DNA of 64,000 nucleotides from CAZCPB01 sp044223975 (GTDB taxonomy: Bacteria > Planctomycetota > Phycisphaerae > Phycisphaerales > UBA1924). Both the position numbers and the translations under genes were made by a program. Positions 55,832 through 64,000 of the stretch are shown here, piece by piece. The first letter of the stretch is position 1. Each line of letters starts with the position of its first letter. The stretch spans positions 1 to 64,000 of the forward strand of contig JBGALI010000018.1 of the NCBI GenBank assembly GCA_044223975.1, written 5' to 3'. The notes beneath the pieces are model-generated. The model saw only the letters and a program-made list of their open reading frames with translations, ran no database searches and was not told where the DNA came from.

Positions 55832-56841
55832 GACACGCCCCCCGCCCCGCGCAGCCGCGCCAGGCGCCGCCGCAGCACGGGCGATTGGAGCACGCACACC
55901 ACGATCACCGCCGCCGCCTTGGGCGCCGGCGCAATGTCCGCCGACACGTCCTGCATGTACAGCGTCTTGGTCAGCGTCTGCATCAGCACCGCCCCCAGCA
56001 GCGTGCCCGCCAGCGAGAACCGTCCCCCGCTCAGCGCCGTACCCCCGATCACCACCGCCAGGATCGCGTCAAGCTCCAGCAGGTTCCCCGCGTTGTTGGC
56101 GTCCGCGGCATTGATGTACGAGCACTCCACCACGCCCGCCAGCCCCGCCAGCACCCCACACACCGCGTACACCACGAACTTCACCCCGCGATCGGGCACG
56201 CCGGCCAGCCTGCTGGCCGTCTGGTTGTCCCCCACCGCCTCGATGAACAGCCCAAGCGCCGTCCGCCGCGTGGCCAGCGCGACGATCAGGGTCGCGAGCG
56301 CCAGCAGCGAAACCGGAACCGGCAGCCCCAGGAACGCGCCGTTGGCCATGGCGCTGACCGGCGCGCAAGTGAATGTGATGATCAGCCCGTCAGTAATGAG
56401 CTGCGCGATGCCGCGCCCGGCGACCATGAGGATCAGCGTCGCGACGATCGGTTGCAGCCGAAGCGCCCCCACCAGCACGCCGTTCCACAGCCCGCACACC
56501 AGCCCCGCGCCCAGCGCCGCCCCGATCGCCACAGGCCACGGCACCCCCGCCCGGGCGATGAGCATCGCCGTCACCGCCCCGGCGATCGCCGACACCGCGC
56601 CGACCGACAGATCAACGCCCCCGGTGGCGATGACCAGCGTCATGCCCAGCGCCACGATCCCGACCCGCGACCCGTGATTGAGGATGTCCACGAGCACGCC
56701 GTACACCCTGCCCTCGCGCACCCCCAGTGTAAAGAACCCCGGCGTAAACACCGCGTTGAACGCCAGCAGCAGCCCCAGCGCCGCCAGCGGCCACGCCAGC
56801 GGCTTCACCGCGCGTGCGAACTTGTTCAGCGGATCACCCAT
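55828..56841 (-). CDS. Sugar ABC transporter permease (YtfT-like)
   Basis: A 337-residue permease with IATGGVDLSVGAVSAIAGA and VVIGGTALSGGRFSLAG. The ATG at 56841 is inside the end of the ATPase gene (8-nt overlap). Confidence 0.92.
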   Translation of the reverse strand: MGDPLNKFARAVKPLAWPLAALGLLLAFNAVFTPGFFTLGVREGRVYGVLVDILNHGSRVGIVALGMTLVIATGGVDLSVGAVSAIAGAVTAMLIARAGVPWPVAIGAALGAGLVCGLWNGVLVGALRLQPIVATLILMVAGRGIAQLITDGLIITFTCAPVSAMANGAFLGLPVPVSLLALATLIVALATRRTALGLFIEAVGDNQTASRLAGVPDRGVKFVVYAVCGVLAGLAGVVECSYINAADANNAGNLLELDAILAVVIGGTALSGGRFSLAGTLLGAVLMQTLTKTLYMQDVSADIAPAPKAAAVIVVCVLQSPVLRRRLARLRGAGGVS

Positions 56842-58387
56842 GGCGCTGCGACACCGCGTTGAGCACCGCGCTCTCGGAAACCTGATCGCCCGCCAGCTCG
56901 GCGACCGAGCGACGATCGCGCAGCACGACGATGCGCCCGCACGTGCGCACGACCTCCTCGAGCTCCGAGCTGATGAACACCACCGACATGCCCTTGCGCC
57001 GCATCCCGTCGATCGCGCGAAGGACCTCGGCCTTGGCCGCCACATCGATGCCGCGCGTCGGCTCGTCGAGAATCAGCAGCTCGGGGTCCGTCGCGAACCA
57101 CCGCGCCAAGAGCGCCTTCTGCTGGTTCCCCCCCGAGAGCCTGCCGATCGGCGTCTCCGCATCGGGCGTCTTGATCCCCAGCGCCGCGATGAAGCGATCG
57201 GCAAGCCGCCCCTGCTCGGCCGTGGACATCCGCCAGAGCAGCCCTCGCTTGGCCCGAAGCGCCAGCACGATGTTCTCCCGCACCGACAGCGACGGAAGCA
57301 CGCCCTCGGCCTTGCGATTCTCCGGCGTGAGCGCCAGCCCCCGCGCGATCGCCGCCCGCGGCGAGCCAAACCGCACGGGCCGCCCCCGCAGCCGCATCTC
57401 GCCGCGGTCCGGGCGATCCGCCCCGAAAAGCAGCCGCGCCGTCTCCGTCCGCCCCGACCCCAGCAGCCCCGCAAGCCCGACGGCCTCGCCGCGCCCGATC
57501 GAAAGATCGACGTGCTCGAGCGCGCCCTCTCGCCCGATCCCCCGCGCCGTCAGCAGCGCACCCTCCGCCGCGCCCGGCTCACCCCCCGCCGCCGGGCCGG
57601 ACGGCAGCGACTCAAACTCGCGCCCGACCATGAGCGACACCAGCGCCGCCCGTGAGAGCGAACGTGCATCGTGCACTCCCACGAGCCTTCCATCGCGCAG
57701 CACCGTCACGCGGTCGGCGATCGCGTCCACCTGGTCCAGGAAGTGCGTGATGAACACGATGCCCAGCCCCTGATCCCTCAGGCGCCGCAGCACGACAAAC
57801 AGCCGCTCGCACTCCCCGCGGTCCAGGCTCGAGGTCGGCTCGTCCAGGACCAGCACCCGGGCATCAACATCCAGCGCCCTCGCGATCGCCACCAGCTGCT
57901 GCACCGCCACCGAGCACGTCGAAAGCTCGCGCGTCACGGACAGGTCGTTCAGACCCAGCCGCGCCAGCGCCGCGCCGGCCCGCTCGCGCACTCCCCCCCA
58001 CCTCACCAGCCGCGGCCACAACCCCCGCACCGGCTCGCGGCCCAGGCAGATGTTCTCCGCCACCGACATGTGCGGGATCAGCCCCACCTCCTGGTACACC
58101 GTGGCGATCCGCGCCCCCTCCGCGTCGCGCGGCGAACCGAAGCGCACCTCGCGCCCCCCGACCCGGATTTCCCCCGCGCTCGGGCGGTGCACGCCCGTCA
58201 GACACTTGATCAGCGTGCTCTTGCCCGCACCGTTCTCGCCCATCAGCGCGTGGACCTCGCCCGCCCGCACCGCAAAGTCAACGCCCTTCAGCGCCGACAC
58301 CGCCTCGAACCGCATGTGCAGCCCCCGCGCCTCGAGCAGCGGCTCGGGCCCGCGGGCGGGCGCAGCGGCGTCGGTTCCGGTCGTCAC
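56834..58387 (-). CDS. Sugar ABC transporter ATPase with two nucleotide-binding domains (YtfR-like)
   Basis: A 517-residue protein. The first domain has Walker A GENGAGKS, signature LSTCSVAVQQLV and Walker B VLVLDEPTSSLD. The second has GLLGSGRTE, LSGGNQQKALLAR and LILDEPTRGIDV. This is the RbsA/YtfR type. A GTG start 5 nt after the binding-protein stop couples it to that gene. Confidence 0.93.
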   Translation of the reverse strand: MTTGTDAAAPARGPEPLLEARGLHMRFEAVSALKGVDFAVRAGEVHALMGENGAGKSTLIKCLTGVHRPSAGEIRVGGREVRFGSPRDAEGARIATVYQEVGLIPHMSVAENICLGREPVRGLWPRLVRWGGVRERAGAALARLGLNDLSVTRELSTCSVAVQQLVAIARALDVDARVLVLDEPTSSLDRGECERLFVVLRRLRDQGLGIVFITHFLDQVDAIADRVTVLRDGRLVGVHDARSLSRAALVSLMVGREFESLPSGPAAGGEPGAAEGALLTARGIGREGALEHVDLSIGRGEAVGLAGLLGSGRTETARLLFGADRPDRGEMRLRGRPVRFGSPRAAIARGLALTPENRKAEGVLPSLSVRENIVLALRAKRGLLWRMSTAEQGRLADRFIAALGIKTPDAETPIGRLSGGNQQKALLARWFATDPELLILDEPTRGIDVAAKAEVLRAIDGMRRKGMSVVFISSELEEVVRTCGRIVVLRDRRSVAELAGDQVSESAVLNAVSQRHG

Positions 58388-58392
58388 GCGCT

Positions 58393-59421
58393 TCAGTACT
58401 TGCGGGAGGTGATGTCGCGGGCGGCCGTCGACTGATCGAACACGCCCGCCTCGGTCACGATCCTCTTCTCAACCGGCTTCTTGGCCACCAGCGCCTCAAC
58501 GACATCGCACAGTTTCGGTCCCAGCAGCGGGCTGCACTCGACCGTGCAGTTGAGCTTCCCCGCCACCATCGCCTCAAACGCCGCCTTCACGCCGTCGATC
58601 GACACGACCCTGATATCCACGCCCGGCTTCAGCCCCGCCTCCTCGATCGCCTGGATAGCGCCGAGCGCCATGTCGTCGTTGTGCGCGTACACCGCCGTGA
58701 TCCCCTTCCCTTCAGGGATCTTGAGAAACGTCTCCATCACCTCGCGCCCCTTGGCACGCGTGAACTCCCCCGACTGGCTCTTGATGATCTTGATCTCGGG
58801 GAACGCCTTGATCCCCTCCTCAAACCCCTTCTTGCGGTCGATCGCCGGCGCCGACCCCGGCGTCCCCTGCAGCTCGGCCACCACCGCCTTCCCCCCGGTC
58901 GCCTTCCCCAGCCACGCGGCCGCTCGCCGCCCCTCCTCCACAAAGTCCGCCCCGATGAACGTCACGTACAGGTCCGGCGAGGACACCTGCACCACCCGGT
59001 CCGTCAGCACCACCGGGATCCCCGCCTGCTTGATCTCCTTCAGCACCGGCTCCCAGCCCGTCTCGACCACCGGCGACAGCGCGATCACGTCCACACCCTG
59101 GGCCACGAAGCTCCGCAGCGCCTTGATCTGGTTCTCCTGCTTCTGCTGCGCATCGGAGAACACCAGCTCAAACCCTCGGGCCGCGGCCTCCGCCTTGATC
59201 GACTCCGTATTCGCGCGACGCCAGTCGCTCTCAGCACCGATCTGCGAGAACCCCAGCTTGATCTCCTTGTGGGCCTCCCCCGCTGCGCTTCCTCCAGCCG
59301 CGGGCTTGGGAGCCGCCGCGGGCTTCGAAGACTCGGCGGGCTTCTGGTCGCACCCCGTCGAAAGTGCCGCGATCGCGGCAACCGCAAACCCAAGCACGAA
59401 TCGGCGGGAGACTGTTTTCAT
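58393..59421 (-). CDS. Sugar-binding lipoprotein (YtfQ-like)
   Basis: A 342-residue protein; the ATG at 59421 is chosen with GAGG upstream. The lipobox is LSTGC, followed by a Pro/Ala linker. The mature domain starts GFSQIGAESDWRRAN, typical of YtfQ (galactofuranose-type), and contains DRVVQ, HNDDMALGAIQ and SIDGVKAA. It is the first gene of the transporter operon, divergent from the AraB-like gene. Confidence 0.92.
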   Translation of the reverse strand: MKTVSRRFVLGFAVAAIAALSTGCDQKPAESSKPAAAPKPAAGGSAAGEAHKEIKLGFSQIGAESDWRRANTESIKAEAAARGFELVFSDAQQKQENQIKALRSFVAQGVDVIALSPVVETGWEPVLKEIKQAGIPVVLTDRVVQVSSPDLYVTFIGADFVEEGRRAAAWLGKATGGKAVVAELQGTPGSAPAIDRKKGFEEGIKAFPEIKIIKSQSGEFTRAKGREVMETFLKIPEGKGITAVYAHNDDMALGAIQAIEEAGLKPGVDIRVVSIDGVKAAFEAMVAGKLNCTVECSPLLGPKLCDVVEALVAKKPVEKRIVTEAGVFDQSTAARDITSRKY

Positions 59422-59580
59422 GGGGTGAACCTCGAGAGTGAAAGGCAAGGAAACGGCCAGCGGCCTCACGCGGCTGCCGCAACCGCAACGCCGCGGCAGG
59501 CCCCCGGGCACCAGACGCCCGGTTCGCACATACTACATACTTAGGTCGCGTTGAACGCACACCAGCCGCGGGGACCCACG
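59422..59580. promoter_or_regulatory. Divergent control region between transporter and kinase genes
   Basis: About 160 bp. It holds a small tandem CATACTA-CATACTT near 59528, which may be a regulator-binding site. No regulator gene lies next to it in the window, and the assignment is positional only. Confidence 0.3.
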
Positions 59581-61281
59581 ATGACCGCGTCCGCCACGTT
59601 TTCCATCGGCGTCGATTTCGGCACAAACTCCGTTCGCGCCCTCGTCGTCGACACCGCGACGGGTGAAGAGATCGCCACCGCCGTGCACCCCTACGCCGCG
59701 GGCATGAACGGCATCATCCTCGACGATCACGACCCCAACCTCGCCCGCCAGGACCCCGCCGACTATCTCGCTGGCTTCAACGCCAGCCTCGCCGAGGCCG
59801 TAACCCTGGCCAAGGGTCGCCCCGGCTTCGATCCCGGCCGCGTCGTGGGCATCGGCGTCGACACCACCGGCTCCACCCCCATCCCCGTGGACCGCGCGGG
59901 GACCGCCCTCGGCCTTCTCCCGGAGTTCCGCAAAGACCCCGCCGCGATGGCCTGGCTCTGGAAGGACCACACCGCGCACGCCGAAGCCGCCGAGATCACC
60001 GACAAAGCCCGGTCCGCAGGCCTTCCCTACCTCTCCAAGTGCGGCGGAACCTACTCCTCCGAGTGGTTCTGGTCCAAGGCCCTTCACTGCGAGCGCACCA
60101 ACCCCCGCGTTGCCAAGGCCGCGCACTCCTGGGTCGAGCAGTGCGACTACGTGGTCGGCGCCGTCACGGGCAAGACCGATCCCACCAGCATGAGCCGCGG
60201 CGTGTGCGCCGCCGGTCACAAGGCGATGTACCACCCCTCCTGGGGCGGCCTCCCTTCGGCCGCGTTCCTCGAATGCCTCTCCCCCGGTTTCTCCCGCATC
60301 CGCGAGCACTACGCGCCCCTCGCCGTGCCCTCCGACCGTGTCGCGGGCGGCCTCACCCCCGACATCGCACGGGCCGTCGGCCTCCCCGCGAACCTGCCGG
60401 TCGCCGTCGGCGCGATCGATGCCCACGTCGGTGCCGTCGGTTGCGGCATCACGCCCGGAACGCTCGTGAAGATCATCGGCACCAGCACCTGCGACTGCAT
60501 GGTCTGGCCCATGAACACGCCCCTGGCCGACATCCCCGGCGTCTGCGGCATCGTCCCCGAGAGCATCCTGCCCGGCATGCACGGCATCGAGGCCGGCCAG
60601 TCCGCCGTCGGCGACATCTTCAACTGGTTCGTGCAGCGCATCGCGCCCTCGGGCTACGGCGCGGCAGACGACATGCACCGGCGCCTCTCAGAGTCCGCCG
60701 CGACCCTCGCCCCCGGCGAGAGTGGCCTGGTCGCGCTCGACTGGCACCACGGCAACCGCACCGTGCTCGTCGACCCCCTCCTCACCGGCCTCATGGTCGG
60801 CCAGACGCTCACCACCACGCCCCACGAGATCTACCGCGCCCTGATCGAGGCAACCGCGTTCGGCGCCCTCACGATCATCGACCGCATCCAGCAGCACGGT
60901 GTCCGCATCGACGAGGTCATCAACTGCGGCGGCATCGCCGACAAGAGCCCCCTGACGATGCAGATCTACGCCGATGTCACCAACCGTCCCATGAAAGTCA
61001 GCCGCTCCGCCCAGACCTGCGCCCTGGGCGCCGCCATCTTCGGCGCCGTCGTCGGCCGCGCCCACGCCTCCGTCGCCGACGCCCAGCGCGCCATGACCGC
61101 CGTGAAGCCCCACGTCTTCCGCCCGATCCCCGCCCACGCCGACGTGTACCGCAAGCTCTTTGGTATCTACTCACGCCTGCACGACGCCTTCGGTGTCCGC
61201 GGCAGCAGCGTCACGCTCGACGGCGTCATGAAGGAACTGATCTCGATCCGCCAGTCGGCCCGCGCCGGCCGAAAGGCATGA
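59581..61281 (+). CDS. araB: L-ribulokinase AraB-like (FGGY family)
   Basis: A 566-residue protein, the AraB length. It has FSIGVDFGTNSVRALVVDT, GIGVDTTGSTPIP, KIIGTSTCDCM and NCGGIADKSPLTMQIYADV. It phosphorylates L-ribulose to L-ribulose-5-phosphate in arabinose catabolism. No araA or araD is visible nearby, so the pathway is incomplete within the window. The ATG at 59581 matches the family start. Confidence 0.88.
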   Translation: MTASATFSIGVDFGTNSVRALVVDTATGEEIATAVHPYAAGMNGIILDDHDPNLARQDPADYLAGFNASLAEAVTLAKGRPGFDPGRVVGIGVDTTGSTPIPVDRAGTALGLLPEFRKDPAAMAWLWKDHTAHAEAAEITDKARSAGLPYLSKCGGTYSSEWFWSKALHCERTNPRVAKAAHSWVEQCDYVVGAVTGKTDPTSMSRGVCAAGHKAMYHPSWGGLPSAAFLECLSPGFSRIREHYAPLAVPSDRVAGGLTPDIARAVGLPANLPVAVGAIDAHVGAVGCGITPGTLVKIIGTSTCDCMVWPMNTPLADIPGVCGIVPESILPGMHGIEAGQSAVGDIFNWFVQRIAPSGYGAADDMHRRLSESAATLAPGESGLVALDWHHGNRTVLVDPLLTGLMVGQTLTTTPHEIYRALIEATAFGALTIIDRIQQHGVRIDEVINCGGIADKSPLTMQIYADVTNRPMKVSRSAQTCALGAAIFGAVVGRAHASVADAQRAMTAVKPHVFRPIPAHADVYRKLFGIYSRLHDAFGVRGSSVTLDGVMKELISIRQSARAGRKA

Positions 61282-61318
61282 TCGAGGTCGATTCCCCGGC
61301 CCGCCCGTACAGTCAGCC

Positions 61319-62491
61319 ATGGCCATCTCCACATCCCGCCGGCGCTTCCTTTCCGCGTCCCTGGCCGCGGGCGCCACGCTCGCCCTCGGCAGCACGCCCC
61401 GCCGCGCCGCGGCAGGAATCACTTCCCCCGCCGCCTCACGCGCACCGCTCCGCATCCTCGTCCTGGGCGGCACGGCCATGCTCGGCCCCGCCGTCATCGA
61501 CGCCGCGCTCGCACGCGGACACCGCGTCACCATGTTCAACCGCGGCAAGACCGAAGCCCAGCGCGGCACGCCCATCCCCGCGGCCGTGGAACGCCTCGTC
61601 GGCGACCGCGACCCGCGCAAGGGCAACGGCCTCGCCGCGCTCAAGGGCCGCGAGTTCGACGTCGTCATCGACACCTCCGGCCTCTTCCCCCGCCACGTCG
61701 CCTGCTCCGCCGATCTCCTCGAAAGCCAGGGCACGCGCCGCTACATCTTCATCTCCAGCATCTCCGCCTACGACAACCACCGCACCCCCGGCGCCGACGA
61801 GAGCGATGCCCCCGCCAACCCCAGGAACCCCTACGAAGAAGAAGGCGACGCCGGCTTCGTCTACACCGGCGAGCTCAAGCGCCCCTGCGAACAGGCCGTC
61901 GAGCGGATCTTCGGCGCCAAGGCCACGATCATCCGGCCCGCGTACCTTGTCGGCCCCGGCGATGCGACGGGCCGCTTTGCGTACTGGCCCATCCGCGTGC
62001 GCGAGGCCACGGGCGACCACGCCGACATGCTCGTCCCCGGCCCGCCCGACATGCCGATCCAAGTCGTCGACGTGCGCGACCTCGCGGCCTGGCTCATGCT
62101 CGTCGCCGAGCAGGACATCCCCGGCACCTTCAACGCCTGCGGCCCCGCCGCGCCGCTCACGATCACCGACGTCCTGCACGCCTGCGAAGAAGCCGCCGGC
62201 CGCACGGGCGACAAGGCCCCGAGGTACGAGTGGGTGACGTGGGATTTCCTCCGCACCCAGAAGCTCCCCATGCCCATCGTCCTCCCGCCCGAAGGCGACA
62301 CCGCCGGGTTCCACCGCCGCTCCGGCGCCAAGGCGATCGCCGCCGGCCTGCGGTTCCGCCCGATGCGAGAGACCGCCGCCGCGATCCTCGCCTGGTGGGA
62401 CCAGCAGCCCGCAGAAGAAAAGCCCCGATTCCGAGGCAGGCCCACCCTCGAGCGCGAGCAGGAAGCGCTCCGCGCGTGGAAATCGCGCTGA
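61319..62491 (+). CDS. Exported NAD-dependent epimerase/dehydratase-like protein (Tat signal)
   Basis: A 390-residue protein. The N-terminus STSRRRFLSASLAAGATLAL is a Tat-type signal. The Rossmann motif is LVLGGTAMLGPAV, with SSISAYDNH and VYTGELKRPCEQAV as an SDR-like Tyr-Lys region. Function and substrate are unknown. It lies 37 bp after araB on the same strand. Confidence 0.8.
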   Translation: MAISTSRRRFLSASLAAGATLALGSTPRRAAAGITSPAASRAPLRILVLGGTAMLGPAVIDAALARGHRVTMFNRGKTEAQRGTPIPAAVERLVGDRDPRKGNGLAALKGREFDVVIDTSGLFPRHVACSADLLESQGTRRYIFISSISAYDNHRTPGADESDAPANPRNPYEEEGDAGFVYTGELKRPCEQAVERIFGAKATIIRPAYLVGPGDATGRFAYWPIRVREATGDHADMLVPGPPDMPIQVVDVRDLAAWLMLVAEQDIPGTFNACGPAAPLTITDVLHACEEAAGRTGDKAPRYEWVTWDFLRTQKLPMPIVLPPEGDTAGFHRRSGAKAIAAGLRFRPMRETAAAILAWWDQQPAEEKPRFRGRPTLEREQEALRAWKSR

Positions 62492-62595
62492 TCACCGGCC
62501 GATCGCCCGGAGGTTGCACGCAGGCCGCGCCAGGTCCGCGCCCCCCGTCGCGATAGACTCATGGCGGGGCACGACCCCCGCACCGAGCCGCTCCC

Positions 62596-64000
<1,405 letters not shown>

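Overview
The window looks like a high-GC planctomycete chromosome, most likely Phycisphaerae-like. This is inferred from the gene content. There are two ECF-type sigma factors, each coupled to a membrane-anchored Ser/Thr kinase. Several secreted proteins carry right-handed beta-helix repeats or C-terminal dockerin/EF-hand-like tails. Secreted-protein paralogues also sit in a tandem family. No rRNA, canonical tRNA, CRISPR array or complete IS element was found.

Layout: 1-3.3 kb holds a ParB-like fragment and a kinase/sigma pair. 3.4-7.6 kb holds a small HTH protein and a divergent pair made of a DUF4062 protein and a membrane protein with a possible PLD-like domain, which together could be a defence locus. 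8.2-15.4 kb is the centrepiece, an RNA-repair locus. rtcR (sigma-54 activator with a CARF sensor) diverges from rsr (Ro60/TROVE protein), which is followed on the same strand by five Y-RNA-like genes, then rtcB (RNA ligase) and rtcA (RNA 3'-phosphate cyclase). A -24/-12 promoter precedes rsr. The Y RNA units share a Ro-type stem but carry anything from no tRNA mimic to a complete one. 15.4-20 kb contains decayed duplicates of the rtcR tail and of a TPR gene around a secreted metallopeptidase. A roughly 140-bp noncoding element occurs on both sides of the whole block (8.2 and 19.9 kb).

20.3-29.6 kb has a VIT-family transporter, a secreted repeat protein, three beta-helix paralogues, and a second sigma/kinase-WD40 pair. 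29.9-38.6 kb holds three ABC-2 type ATPases with their permeases, the last permease fused to an M1 aminopeptidase. 38.7-45 kb is a stress-type cluster: HPF fused to a cold-shock domain, Hsp20, BON-domain protein, DUF883-like proteins, phosphoribosyltransferase, hydrolase and an MtfA-like peptidase. 46.4-54.6 kb encodes a complex-I/group-4-hydrogenase-like membrane complex whose large subunit lacks the NiFe cysteines (an Ehr-type complex), headed by an HTH-EIIA(Ntr)-like gene. 54.8-61.3 kb is a YtfQRT/YjfF-like sugar ABC transporter divergent from an AraB-like kinase. An NAD-dependent epimerase-like protein and a truncated UbiB-family kinase end the window.

How the central locus probably works, from known Rtc/Ro biology plus inference: broken RNA with 2',3'-cyclic phosphate ends is sensed by the RtcR CARF domain. 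RtcR then drives sigma-54 transcription of rsr, the Y RNAs, rtcB and rtcA. Ro with Y RNAs would bind or tether RNA partners, while RtcB and RtcA repair the ends. Having five Y RNAs suggests several tethers with different effector specificities.
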